DNA of 64,000 nucleotides from positions 806,001 through 870,000 of the forward strand of contig JAACJK010000165.1 in the NCBI GenBank assembly GCA_013368325.1. Direction: 5' to 3'. Under the pieces are notes generated by a model. That model saw nothing but the letters and a program-made list of their open reading frames with translations, was not told where the DNA came from and did no database searches. The position numbers and the translations under genes were made by a program. The DNA comes from Ephemerocybe angulata. Its lineage: Eukaryota > Basidiomycota > Agaricomycetes > Agaricales > Psathyrellaceae. Of this stretch, positions 19,786-29,745 are shown piece after piece. The first letter of the stretch is position 1. Every line of letters starts with the position of its first letter.

Positions 19786-22700
19786 CTAATCGTCGTCTTC
19801 CTCAGGGTCACCTCTCGGCATTCCTTTAAATGCTAAGTCCTCAATGTACCCTGTTTCCGACTCTTCTTCCATCTCTTCCAGCGTGGACGGCTCTATGTCG
19901 ATGAAGTCATGAATTGACGCAGGGAGAGGAATGCGTTTCCTCGCGTGATATGGGATGACTCTGAAGGCACCAACGGCGCTCTGTAGGACGGCACCATCCA
20001 TTTCTGCGAGAATGTACGCTCCTCCCTTATTACGTGCAATCACCACCAAAGGGCCCAAATACCTCGGCTTCATTTTCTTGTCGAGACTTTTCTCAATACT
20101 CGTATTGCGCATTAATACTAAGTCTCCGCGTTTGAATTTGAAGTCTCGGATTGTCCGTGCATACTCCTTTTCGTATTTCACGACGCGTTCTCTCTTCTCC
20201 TTATCAACTCGACTCCTCATATTCTCGACTAAGTCCCTATGCTTAGCTAAGCCCTTCGCGCGCTGCGCCAGAAGCTCCTCTGTGGTCATAGGACCGCTTG
20301 GAGGCTCGACTAGCCAAGTTGCTTCCTGGATGTCTAATGGCAGAACTGGTTCCGCGCCGGTGACCATGAAGAACGGAGAGACTCCGAATCGACGTCGTAC
20401 CGTTACGCGGTCCGCCCACATAATGTGTTGGAAGTACCAGTACCATTGTTTCGCGACACCATTGGTTGCTTTGAACAGCATGTCGCGGACGTCGTAGTGG
20501 GGACGCTCGATCCGACCATTGGCCTTAGAGTTGTACGGCGAGATCTTAATTCCCTTAATGCCATACTTATCCTCAAGCCATTTCGTAGCCTTCACGAACG
20601 CGCCTCCATTGTCCGTAACAATCTCCCTCATGCATCCCCATCTCGTGATGATCTCCAATAACCACGCGCCGATCTGTGCGCCTGTTTCTTCTTTCAAGGG
20701 CTTGCCCTCCATCCAAGAAGACAGCGCACACCGACCATGCACAATGTACTTGCAGCCGTTGCTCGCGGGAGTCATTTGCAACACATCCGCGTGCAACACT
20801 TGGAAGATCGACGGAGTATCCGTGACTTGTGGTGGGATCTTCAACAGTAGCTTTGTCCTCAGCTGGCAAACGTGACAAGTCTTTACATACCAGTTCACAT
20901 CTCCTTCGAGTTCAGGCCACCAGAAGCGCTTCAGTAGAACCTGAGTGGTGGCCCACGCGCCTCGGTGTCCAAGTGCGTCGTGCGCGGCCCTCATCATGTA
21001 CATGCGATTCTCCTTAGGCACAACTAGCTGTGGGTGCCCAGTTTGTCTTCGATATAGCTTTCCTTCCTTTTCGAAGTAATGGCTGCACTCTCGGACCCAC
21101 TTACCCACATCTGCCGGCTTTAATCCCTCGGGCGCTTGTAGCGGTCCCTTTAGCCACTTAGCTATTTTGGGTAGGCGCTCGTCTGTGTCCCGCGCTTGTT
21201 GGGATCGTCCCGCGTCATCGTACGCCTCTATCTCTTCTTCATCCATTTTCAACTCTGCATCTGGCAACATCTCGACGTTGACCAACTGTGCTCGCGTCGC
21301 CGTTCGGACATGTCGCGAGACACCAGTCAGAACTCTGTCATCGTCAAAATCGGCTTCAGGGATCGTGACATTGAGGAGATATCCTCCTCGCGTGTCAATC
21401 TCATGTTTGAAGTCCTCGAAGTCGAGCGGCTCCGGATCCTCTGGGTTAGGTTTCGAGTATCCTCTCAGTCCGTCGCCCGATTCCCCTTGGTGGTCGTAGG
21501 GCTGGTGCGGCGGATCCTCTGGCATGCGATCACGCCTGGAAAGTCCATCCGCGGCAAAGGTCTTGCCTGCTACGTGCCGTAGCTCGAAGTGATACATTAG
21601 AATGTTCTCAATCCATCGGTTAATGGTAGCGTTAGGACCCATTTCCGGATTGTTGAGCATTCCTTTAATGTATTGAGCATCGGTTTCTACCACTAGACGT
21701 CTGCAGCCAATGAGCCAGTATTTGTTCTCCTGCAATGCTCTCATTAATCCGAATAACTCTCGTTTTGGTTGGGAGTAGCGAGCCTCGCGCGGAGTCATGG
21801 TAGTCGAGCCAAAACGCGCGTACCACCACTTCTTAAGGTCTGCATTGTCTTGTTGACTTATGTACCAGCCGATCGCTTTGTAGGACGTGTCGACTGAGAG
21901 CTTGATCTCGGTGTTAACATCGTAGTCCAGGGACCTTAGGCATGGTGCGTCTCGGACTGCATCCTTTAAGTCTCGCATCGCGGCGTCCTGAGCTTCTCCC
22001 CACTCGAAGGGTTGGTCAATCCTTGTCAGCTTCTGGATCGCGTCTGCGCGTTTAGCATAGTCACGGATGAATATTCTCATTGTCCCCACTGTTCCTAAGA
22101 AGGCGCGGACATCGCTGACAGACTGACAAGGTCCCCACCTCTCGATGACACCTACTCTCTCTGGCAGTGGTTTTCGACCTTCATAGGTACATAAATGGCC
22201 AACCACCACAAACTCGTCTGCGCACAGTACGGACTTCTTTCCTGAGAATGTGCCGCCACTGTACTTCATTCTCTCCACTACGCGGTTGAGATTCTGGAAA
22301 TGTTCCCATACAAATCTTCGGATACCAGGGTTCTCGGGTATAGTCTCGTACGTACCGTCGGCTTTCTCGTATCTAGTACGAGGTCCGCCTACGGGCACAT
22401 CATCCAAAAACGGCCAAGTGACTTCTGGTATTTCTTCTTGTAAGATATGGGTGACATCGTCGTGGAAGATGGGCACGGAATTGGTCCATCCCATGGGTAG
22501 GGTTACCAGTCTCATCGCGCCGAAGGGTGTTTGGAATGTGGTGAGATCTCGCGAGGAGGGTGATAATAACCTCTCGTCGTATCCCACATATAAATCCAGA
22601 CAGCCTCCACACGACCTTCCTGCGAACTTACTCGCTAACTCTTCCGTTGCTGGGGGCACTCCCGAGTGAGCGATTGTAACTGCGTTCAGCGGTTCTAAGC

Positions 22701-23511
22701 TGTGTACAATCCTCAGACTCTCCCCATCTTTCTTCAACACGCAAAACCACCTCGACCTGTACGATGAGTTCGAAGGCTCGTACACGCCGGCATCTATTTT
22801 GCTCTTGATCATGGCACACACGCGATCATACAAGCCTGGGGGAATAGGAATGTTTCTAAGCGCCCAAGGGGTGTGAGGGGTCGTGGGTATCTCGACTGGC
22901 GGGAAGAACTCTGGTTTAAAGCTCCCCCTTTCTGAATCGTCCCAAGCGAAGCCTTCTTCATGTATCGAGACGAAGTTATGTAGTAGTTTCCTTTCTTCGT
23001 CCCACAAGAAGTCCCCTTTATGCAGCTTGTCCATGTCCTCCTTCCTTTCTTGTGTGTAGCGCCCAGTGGGTTTGAACTCCGAAGGCCTAGTTGGCAGCTC
23101 AGGGAGGTTCGCGAGCGGGTCACCTTTAATGTCCCTAATGATGCGAAACCTCTCGTCTAAGTGCCCCATAACCGGTTTGACTTTATCAGCCACCTTCTTG
23201 TATTTCGTGCCCTTCGAGACTCCCTTGACTTTGGCTTTCGCTTTCTGATCTTGGGAGGTCATCGCTGGTTGCGTCTCCACGACTAACTGTACTCTCTTTT
23301 CACTATCTGGGTTTTCTATAGTCGAGAGGTAGTTTTGAAATACCTCTCGTCCTTTTCTGTCATCTTCGTCGCCTTCTGGAGTTCCCTCGAAGTACGACTG
23401 TAGATATGCTCTCTGTAACTCTTCTTGGCTGAATACGCTCTCTGTGGGTCTCACGACTTGGGTTAGGCTAATCTCGCCAGTCCTGTCATCTCTCTCGAGG
23501 ATTAGACCCAC
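19786..23511 (-). CDS. pol: G1 pol (RT-RNase H-integrase)
   Basis: 1241 aa from the first start-like codon; the frame is open further upstream to the AAATTTT slip site. RT motifs include VLKKDGESLRIV, TTFQTPFGAMRL and LPMGWTNS. The catalytic loop is FLDD (PFLDDVPV) rather than the usual Y-x-D-D. RNase H carries SVDTSYKAIG, KRELFGLM and VETDAQYIKG. Integrase has an HHCC finger (HDALGHRG ... CHVCQL), then D,D-E residues in LHADV, VTDNGG and GRIERPHYD, and a GPY-like KPRYLGPL. This enzyme copies and integrates the element. It is closely related to G2 pol (FAWDDSERG versus FAWDESEKG). Intact and possibly active. Confidence 0.93.
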   Translation of the reverse strand: MGLILERDDRTGEISLTQVVRPTESVFSQEELQRAYLQSYFEGTPEGDEDDRKGREVFQNYLSTIENPDSEKRVQLVVETQPAMTSQDQKAKAKVKGVSKGTKYKKVADKVKPVMGHLDERFRIIRDIKGDPLANLPELPTRPSEFKPTGRYTQERKEDMDKLHKGDFLWDEERKLLHNFVSIHEEGFAWDDSERGSFKPEFFPPVEIPTTPHTPWALRNIPIPPGLYDRVCAMIKSKIDAGVYEPSNSSYRSRWFCVLKKDGESLRIVHSLEPLNAVTIAHSGVPPATEELASKFAGRSCGGCLDLYVGYDERLLSPSSRDLTTFQTPFGAMRLVTLPMGWTNSVPIFHDDVTHILQEEIPEVTWPFLDDVPVGGPRTRYEKADGTYETIPENPGIRRFVWEHFQNLNRVVERMKYSGGTFSGKKSVLCADEFVVVGHLCTYEGRKPLPERVGVIERWGPCQSVSDVRAFLGTVGTMRIFIRDYAKRADAIQKLTRIDQPFEWGEAQDAAMRDLKDAVRDAPCLRSLDYDVNTEIKLSVDTSYKAIGWYISQQDNADLKKWWYARFGSTTMTPREARYSQPKRELFGLMRALQENKYWLIGCRRLVVETDAQYIKGMLNNPEMGPNATINRWIENILMYHFELRHVAGKTFAADGLSRRDRMPEDPPHQPYDHQGESGDGLRGYSKPNPEDPEPLDFEDFKHEIDTRGGYLLNVTIPEADFDDDRVLTGVSRHVRTATRAQLVNVEMLPDAELKMDEEEIEAYDDAGRSQQARDTDERLPKIAKWLKGPLQAPEGLKPADVGKWVRECSHYFEKEGKLYRRQTGHPQLVVPKENRMYMMRAAHDALGHRGAWATTQVLLKRFWWPELEGDVNWYVKTCHVCQLRTKLLLKIPPQVTDTPSIFQVLHADVLQMTPASNGCKYIVHGRCALSSWMEGKPLKEETGAQIGAWLLEIITRWGCMREIVTDNGGAFVKATKWLEDKYGIKGIKISPYNSKANGRIERPHYDVRDMLFKATNGVAKQWYWYFQHIMWADRVTVRRRFGVSPFFMVTGAEPVLPLDIQEATWLVEPPSGPMTTEELLAQRAKGLAKHRDLVENMRSRVDKEKRERVVKYEKEYARTIRDFKFKRGDLVLMRNTSIEKSLDKKMKPRYLGPLVVIARNKGGAYILAEMDGAVLQSAVGAFRVIPYHARKRIPLPASIHDFIDIEPSTLEEMEEESETGYIEDLAFKGMPRGDPEEDDD

Positions 23512-23531
23512 TTCCCCCTGATCACCGTTGA

Positions 23532-24899
23532 TCAGATCCTCGAGGCTCGAAAATTTACTTCTTGAGCGTCAAGCATCTCTTTTCTAACGTGCGGGGGTGG
23601 TTTGCCTCGAGGGCTGGTGGCAATGGTAATCCTCTTGCCCGTGTTGGGATCGCAGAGTGTGATCTGCTGCTCGCCGCGGGTGTTGTTCTTGACCTCGCTT
23701 GACATAGCGACGTCGAAAGGTCTCCCGAGAAGAACATCATACGCTGGACGGCGAATGATGTGAAGCTGGATATATGCCGTTACTCCATCGAAGTCGAACT
23801 CGATGTTTCTAGCTAGACCTAGAGTCTTTTCTGTCGTTCGGTTTGCGGACTGGAGGTGAATGACGATATCTGGATCGAATGAGATTCCCAGACGTCTCGC
23901 CACATCTGCATCCATGGAACAGATCTGGGAGCCCGTATCCAAGAGGACTTCTACCTTACCCGATTTATTGATACTCGGGTAGACAGTTCTCAGAGACACG
24001 GATTCGCGCGCTACCAGAATTGGCCGCGGCTCTTCCCCATCTTCCAATGAATTTAGATACTGCTCCACGGGGTCACTAACTACGAAGGCTCCGTCGGGTA
24101 CCGATGGAATTCCTTGTGCCAGAAAGACTTGCGCGGGAGGCAGCTCTTCCAACTGCATGAAGACTTGTTCAACTCTTACAGTCCCTGGTTCTTCCTCTTC
24201 TTCTCTCTCAGGATCGGGGATCTCCATTCCGCCCAACTCCTCTTCTGCCTCTAAGATGTTGCACATTTGTACCGCGCGAGCTTTGTACTCGGTAGACATC
24301 AAGTCGATGAGAGCGATGATTTGGTACTCGAGATCTGAGGCTTTTTCCTTATTATCAATCGCAATCTTCTTCTTGGTTATCATCTTTTTCAAGTACTCGC
24401 GGGCAGGTGCCGAAATGCTTGCCAAATCCTTAAGACTCGTAGTGAACCTCGTACTCAGTAACTCCTCCATAATGCGGCTCAGCGACTCGGCTTCCTCAAT
24501 AGGCGCCTTGTGCTGATACGCGGGTCCCTTCTTCTCTAAGCGAGGCAACGCTGTTTTGGGATCGGAACGACCTTCTCTCCCTTGCTGTACATCCTCGCGG
24601 GTTGGTGTTTTCAACGGAGTCGTTTTGAGTGGTGGTACTAGTACAAAGGGCCGGTCTTTCAACTTAGGCGCCGCTTGGCTCGTCCCCCCAACTTCTACCG
24701 TTTCGAACCGCACTCCTCGAGGTGCTCGCGGATTAAAGACCTTCTTTACTCCTGACGGCGGCCCTCTCTTTATTGGCTCCTCATCCTCATCGTCTTCCTC
24801 ATCCTCTACCGTGGCTTTTCTGCTGGGTTTGTTGTTACGCACCTCCGGGCTTGCCTTGTCGCGACCAACGGTTCTTTTCGCGACGGCAGTGTCCTTCAC
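23532..24899 (-). CDS. G1 protease-containing frame (gag-PR, via -1 frameshift)
   Basis: The frame encodes up to 455 aa. Its first start-like codon is a GTG overlapping the gag stop, which is unlikely to be used in a eukaryote. Entry by -1 frameshift at GGGTTTT (24911-24917) is the better reading. A basic, Pro-rich N-terminal half is followed by a retropepsin-type domain with the catalytic motif VLLDTGSQICSM and the flap/C-terminal loop DVLLGRPFDV. It matures the particle proteins. Near its end, AAATTTT (minus strand, 23550-23556) is a second canonical -1 slippery heptamer, in frame (A AAT TTT) and with its last base 15 nt before the stop. The pol frame opens only five codons before it. Confidence 0.85.
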   Translation of the reverse strand: MKDTAVAKRTVGRDKASPEVRNNKPSRKATVEDEEDDEDEEPIKRGPPSGVKKVFNPRAPRGVRFETVEVGGTSQAAPKLKDRPFVLVPPLKTTPLKTPTREDVQQGREGRSDPKTALPRLEKKGPAYQHKAPIEEAESLSRIMEELLSTRFTTSLKDLASISAPAREYLKKMITKKKIAIDNKEKASDLEYQIIALIDLMSTEYKARAVQMCNILEAEEELGGMEIPDPEREEEEEPGTVRVEQVFMQLEELPPAQVFLAQGIPSVPDGAFVVSDPVEQYLNSLEDGEEPRPILVARESVSLRTVYPSINKSGKVEVLLDTGSQICSMDADVARRLGISFDPDIVIHLQSANRTTEKTLGLARNIEFDFDGVTAYIQLHIIRRPAYDVLLGRPFDVAMSSEVKNNTRGEQQITLCDPNTGKRITIATSPRGKPPPHVRKEMLDAQEVNFRASRI

Positions 24900-26977
24900 T
24901 GGTCGCTGAGAAAACCCTCATCATCCTCGCCGCCTTGGTTCGCTCCAGACCGCGTCTGCAAAGGGAATTGATTCCTCCCGACCATCGGGGTAAGTGCCGC
25001 GACTAATTGGGACATCAATTGATTGCTCCGCTTCTGCTCCTGCTGGAGCTCCTTCCAAGGCTCGACCACTGGTTTCTGTACGAACTGGGCCTGTGGCTGC
25101 ATGTTCTTGGCTCGCGCGGACGATCCTTGTTCCCTTAAGGAACTCAGATGATAAATCTCGTCTCGCAGAATGTTCATTTCGTCCCGAGTAATCATTTCTG
25201 ATTCCTGGTACGGCGCTTGATGGAACTGATCGCGCACATAGTCCGCACTGTCATCATAGTAGTGCTGGACGTTCTGGCTAGCCGTGGGCATGGGCAGTTT
25301 GTCTACTACCTCTTTCAAGGAGGTGCCGGGCATATTGCGCAGGCGATTGCCATGCTTGTCGAAGGTCCCATCCGGTCCCGATACAATCTTGCCTTCGCTG
25401 ACATGTTTCTGCTTGGCTTGACAGTCGTTCGCGAAGTGACCCTGTCCATTACAGTAGTAGCAAATCGACCCCGCGCTAGGAGGTGGTCCTCTCGTATTGT
25501 TTCCGAATCCAAAGCCCCCTCTCGAGCCTGGATTGTTCTGCTGGGTTGCAACCGCGAAGTTGTTGGGCTGACGCATGAACTTGTCAGCGCGTCCTTGACC
25601 AGCGCGCAACTCCTCGAGTTGAGTTTCCATGTAGGCATCCCGAGAGATCATCTTTTTATCGATGGCACTCAATTTCTGGTCTAGCAAAGAACTCACTCCT
25701 TGCAGAACTCGGTGTTCGAGGTCCTCGTACTCGACTTTCACAGTGGGCTCGTCGTTCCAACCGGGCTCGTACAACTTAGATGGGGCCGCGGGAGTCACTG
25801 CTGGAGTGCTCGGGGTGGCAGAGACGACCGAGGGTTTAGCCAAGATACCTCCCTTCTTTCCTCCGAACCTTTCTCCAAAGCGTTCTCTCTGAACCGCCAA
25901 CTTTTCAGCACACGAGATCCATCGGTCAAACGGAATGATCTTCTCTCCTGCAACGACTTCCAGGGTGTCATCCGTTTCGGCTTCCTTCGAGAGTACCTCC
26001 CATGCTTTCGTACGGAAAGGCTCATCTAACGCGCCCAAGAAAAGGTTAACCAATTCATTGTTGCTCATGAGATGCTTCTCGAGTTTCGCTGCCTCGGCCC
26101 TGAACTTCAGCGCGAACTGCAATAAGGTATGACTCGCGTCTAGACCTATCCCTTGGTGCCTCGCACACAACAACTGGATCCTGGCTAAACTGCCACGGTT
26201 CTGCAGTGCTGCTGTAGGATGGTACAAGAACAGTTTCTCTTTGAACTCCGCGTAGGTACCCGTTTTATATTCAGGTAGCGTTGTCCAGAGACTCTGTTCC
26301 GACACATCTCGGAAGTGAACCAATGCCTTCTTCTTCAAGCGATCCGGGATGATTTCGCATGCGCTGATCACATCCTCTACTTGTCTCACATACTCTAGGA
26401 ACTCCTCTGGTTTCGTAGAATCGTACTTAGGACGATTCGCGGAATAACTATTCGGGAAGTTTTTATTCGACATAGGGAGCCCAGGGAATCCTTCGCCAGT
26501 GGCATCAGGATCGAGGGCTCGGATTCGCGCTTGTTCGCCAGCCATGGTAGGGGTCGTTGATAATTGACTGCTACTCGAATGTCTGCGGTTTCTACGGCGT
26601 CTGCGACTGGAGTTCGTGGATTGCGAACTTTCTCTACTCTCTGGTCTCGGATTGCGCGCGGGTTCTACGCGATTGGATTTCGAAGCTAGCGCGAGTGCGG
26701 TAGTTCGAGGTTTTCCTCTCGTGAACGGGGCGACTTGGCGGGTTCTGGTAGGAGGTACAGCCGGTGGTACGACTCTGCTGCTTCTCGCTTTCGCGTTCGT
26801 AGGTGCTTGGAAACTTGTCCCTGGTCTGGGATAGTTATCAAAGGCAACTAGTTCTGTTCCTGCTTCGGCAACAGCTGTTCTCGTTCGCGCGCGAACGGAC
26901 GGTTGGGTTCCAACGGGTTGACTAGGGAGAACTGGGTTCTTCCTGGGTCGCTCTACTCCTTTTCCTTTATCAAGCAC
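24896..26977 (-). CDS. gag: G1 gag polyprotein
   Basis: 693 aa. It has a basic Ser/Arg-rich N terminus, a helical retrotransposon-gag-like core (residues like PEEFLEYVRQVEDV and LFLYHPTAA) and a CCHC zinc knuckle CYYCNGQGHFANDC (C-x2-C-x4-H-x4-C). A Gln-rich tail follows, ending DEGFLSDQ. The gag product builds the particle and binds the element RNA. A canonical -1 slippery heptamer (GGGTTTT, minus strand, 24911-24917) lies in frame, with its last base 14 nt before the TGA stop. The protease frame is open only from that point on, so protease is probably made as a gag-PR frameshift product. The listed start is the first in-frame start codon in the open frame. Confidence 0.9.
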   Translation of the reverse strand: MLDKGKGVERPRKNPVLPSQPVGTQPSVRARTRTAVAEAGTELVAFDNYPRPGTSFQAPTNAKARSSRVVPPAVPPTRTRQVAPFTRGKPRTTALALASKSNRVEPARNPRPESRESSQSTNSSRRRRRNRRHSSSSQLSTTPTMAGEQARIRALDPDATGEGFPGLPMSNKNFPNSYSANRPKYDSTKPEEFLEYVRQVEDVISACEIIPDRLKKKALVHFRDVSEQSLWTTLPEYKTGTYAEFKEKLFLYHPTAALQNRGSLARIQLLCARHQGIGLDASHTLLQFALKFRAEAAKLEKHLMSNNELVNLFLGALDEPFRTKAWEVLSKEAETDDTLEVVAGEKIIPFDRWISCAEKLAVQRERFGERFGGKKGGILAKPSVVSATPSTPAVTPAAPSKLYEPGWNDEPTVKVEYEDLEHRVLQGVSSLLDQKLSAIDKKMISRDAYMETQLEELRAGQGRADKFMRQPNNFAVATQQNNPGSRGGFGFGNNTRGPPPSAGSICYYCNGQGHFANDCQAKQKHVSEGKIVSGPDGTFDKHGNRLRNMPGTSLKEVVDKLPMPTASQNVQHYYDDSADYVRDQFHQAPYQESEMITRDEMNILRDEIYHLSSLREQGSSARAKNMQPQAQFVQKPVVEPWKELQQEQKRSNQLMSQLVAALTPMVGRNQFPLQTRSGANQGGEDDEGFLSDQ

Positions 26978-27084
26978 AGGTCTTCTCGACGCTATGTTGA
27001 TAGAACTCGTTTACTATCTGAAACGGACAAACGGATCTCGCTCGAGAGCTTGATCACGAATGAAGCTTTGATCGATTCTGACTC

Positions 27085-27103
27085 CCCCTCGCGGTGGGCT
27101 CCA
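27085..27103 (-). other. Primer binding site of G1
   Basis: On the minus strand, two bases after the 5' LTR, the sequence TGGAGCCCACCGCGAGGGG begins with the TGG that pairs with a tRNA 3' CCA. The identical 19 bases are found in G2, so both elements seem to use the same tRNA primer. The primer tRNA would have acceptor 5' strand GCCCACC; I do not know which tRNA that is. Confidence 0.75.
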
Positions 27104-27105
27104 GA

Positions 27106-28492
27106 TGATGTGCGGCTACGGGGCTAAGAGCCAAACACGCCTCTAACCAAAACAACAAACACAACACACAACACACACACAACCACACTAGGGTAGCTGA
27201 GGGGCAACTCGCTCGAGGTAGAGCGGGCAAAGTAATGTATTGGACTAGAGGACTAGGTCGACTCTAAGGTACTCGCAACTAGCAAGTTTGAAGGGGAGTT
27301 CTAGACTCGACCGCGCTTCGGGGTGATATAGGTTCTCGATGAGAGGGTGGGGTCTCGGGAGGACGAGGTCGCTACCACGAGAGGGCTTTCACTAGGCTCG
27401 AGAGCTTCGCAAAAGGAACAGAAAACTTAAAGACAATTGGCACGACGACCAGACAGCAAGACAGACAGACAGATAGCGCGACGGCTAGACTTTAGACTTT
27501 GACTTAGAGACTTGAAAGATGAAAACTGGGGGGTAACTGATTTTCTCTAAACTACTTGCGAGACTTAAGTACATGCCGAATATTTACAAACAAGCTCCAA
27601 GACAAACAGATGAGAAACACATGCGATCGCGATACATTCCAAAACGGTCCAAATGAAACATAGAGATAGGAGGGAAGACCTCTCGAGGTTGAGCTCAAGG
27701 CCAATTAGCGCCCGGGTAAATACCCAAGACTGTGCCGTTGCCACCAACCGACTTCTTCGTACACGCCGCGCCACTCGTCTCGTGTGGGCCGACCTATTCT
27801 TATCTCTGATTGTGGTTTCCCTCTGATAGAGTGGAGCCGCGGATGATCCATCCGATACCCGGGCAAGGGAATCGTGGGGCGCTTAAGTTGTGCCGGTTCC
27901 GCTTCCCCTGTGTTACACGCGGGTGCCTGTACCGAGTTCTCCCCTCAGCCGATGGCGATCCCAGAACTTTCCCGAGACGTGGTTTGATTGCGAACATCTC
28001 GAGGTGTGATCGACCTCTCGACGTGCCACCTCTCGTGAAGATCAAGTCGCGCGGGAGCTATACTCCGGCGCTTATCAGGGGCTCGGGTGCGATCCCTCTC
28101 GACTACTGATGTCACGGTGATCTCTCGACTCTGGGTGTGGCAAGAGTGTTCTCGCGAGATACGAAGGGATGGGTAGGGGGCTTCCCATTGATATGCACTA
28201 CTCTGCCTATGTCCGTTACTTGCCAAGTCGATCCCATAGTTGTCCCGCGCGTGTCTCCTTAAAGTAGCAAGTGTCTCGCGAAGGTAGGTCTTACCTGCTT
28301 GAGGCTACTCGTCACTTCTCGTAGTCCCGCGCGTAGGTCAGAGAGGCTAAGTCAGCAGCTCTGGGCTCGGCTCTGACTCTTGTTCCCCTTTACATTGGTG
28401 CAGGTCTTTTGATAGATGATATGCAGTGGGAATCGCGTATTTATTAAGGTAAATCGCGATTTTTAGTGGGTAGACGCGCTGAAGGCGCATCA
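27106..28492 (-). repeat. G1 LTR, right copy (5' LTR of the element)
   Basis: 1387 bp, TGATG...CATCA, matching 6245-7631. The primer binding site lies next to it on the element-internal side. Confidence 0.93.
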
Positions 28493-28496
28493 GCGT
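28493..28496. repeat. Target-site duplication of gypsy G1, right copy (GCGT)
   Basis: GCGT directly follows the right LTR (...CATCA) and pairs with 6241-6244. Confidence 0.85.
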
Positions 28497-29745
28497 ACCT
28501 CAATGGACATCTCGACGAGGAGATCTTCATGAGGCAGCCTCCGGGGTATGAGGATGGAACTGGGCGAGTCTGCAAGCTCAAACGAGCTCTGTATGGACTC
28601 AAACAGGCAGGGAACGTGTGGAATCGCGAGTTCGACTCGGCCATGGCGAATCTTGGGTTCACGGCCACTCGCTCCGACCCCTGCTGCTACATACGACGCA
28701 CTGGCGACGTTCTGGCAATCCTTCTGGTCTGGGTCGACGATATTATCGGCTACACCAGCTCCCCCGCTGAGGCGACGACGATCACCAAAGAACTTCGCTC
28801 CAAATTCGACATCAACGACATCGGTCAACCTGGAATGCTTCTGGGCATGAAGATTCATGAATCACAAGGACGACGACTCCGGCACCATTACCCTCTCCCA
28901 ATCTCATTATATCGACTCTATGCTCGTACGGTTCGGTCTACAGGACGCCAACTCCGTTACCACTCCCCTCGACATGAATATCAACCTCGACTCTATCGAT
29001 CCACTCCCCATCGACGCTACACCTGACCCCCGCGCCTCCAGCCTTTATGCTACGGCTATCGGCTCGCTACTCTACGCCGCGATGGGTACACGACCCGATA
29101 TCGCATACGCCGTCCACCGCCTTGCTCAATTCACCAGGAGCCCGCAGGCGAAGCACTGGACGGCAGTCAAGCGCGTGTTGCGCTACCTCAAGGGGACGAG
29201 GGACTTGCAGCTCACCTACGGCGATCCTAGCTCTAAGTGGACGCCGGAGCTCGACATGTTTTGCGATGCCGACTGGGCTTCGAACGCAGACCGGAAGTCA
29301 GTCAGTGGCTTCGTCTTTACTCTGGCTGGTGGTGCGGTGGCTTGGAGCTCCAAGAAGCAGACATGTCACATCTGTCGCTTTATCCACCGCTGAAGCCGAG
29401 TACGTCGCTGCTACGCATGCGGCGAAGCAGGTCTTGTGGTATAGGGCTCTCTTCGACGAACTCGGACTCTGGCAGCCCTCCACTTCGACTCTCTTCACGG
29501 ATAACCAGTCCGCCATCGCCATCGCGCATAACCCTCAGTTCCACTCTCGCACGAAGCATATCGACATCGCTTTGCATTTTCTGCGCGACCACGTTCAGTC
29601 TGGAACTCTCAACACTGTGTACGTCAACACGAAGGACAACCTGGCCGACATCCTCACGAAGGCGTTACCTCGACCAGCACACGACGACTTCACGTACCGC
29701 ATTGGCCTTCTTGATCCCGCATGTACGATCAAGGAGGAGTGTTGA
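28493..29745 (+). pseudogene. Copia RT/RNase H, 3' block (broken)
   Basis: This continues the reverse transcriptase: YLNGHLDEEIFM, PPGYE, KRALYGLKQAG and the catalytic loop VDDI. RNase H follows with FCDADWASNAD, STAEAEYVA and the C-terminal KALPRPAHDD. Two further frame changes are present. One is near 28855-28860, where a one-base change separates the GMKIHE and KDDDSG frames. The other is near 29355-29365, at a small tandem ACATGTC/ACATCTGTC duplication between SKKQT and ALSTAEAEY. The stop is TGA at 29743, inside the first bases of the putative LTR. Not functional as it stands. Confidence 0.88.

Larger units (their letters stand above)
6245..28492 (-). mobile_element. Ty3/gypsy element G1 (about 13.9 kb without the nested G2)
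   Basis: A complete LTR element in reverse orientation. Its own 5' LTR is 27106-28492, followed by the primer binding site 27085-27103, gag 24896-26977, protease 23532-24899 and pol 19786-23511. A second polypurine-like tract follows at 19731-19745. Then comes a long region with two antisense genes (8056-10105 and 10726-19541), a polypurine tract at 7632-7644 and the 3' LTR 6245-7631. All sense frames are open and translations of the two LTRs are identical, so the insertion looks young. Element G2 is inserted at 11127-19431. Confidence 0.93.

Noticed and set aside
24896..24899. A stop-start overlap between G1 gag and protease used for reinitiation
   Set aside because: The codon that overlaps the gag TGA is GTG, not ATG, so eukaryotic reinitiation is unlikely. 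The in-frame GGGTTTT slip site explains the junction better.
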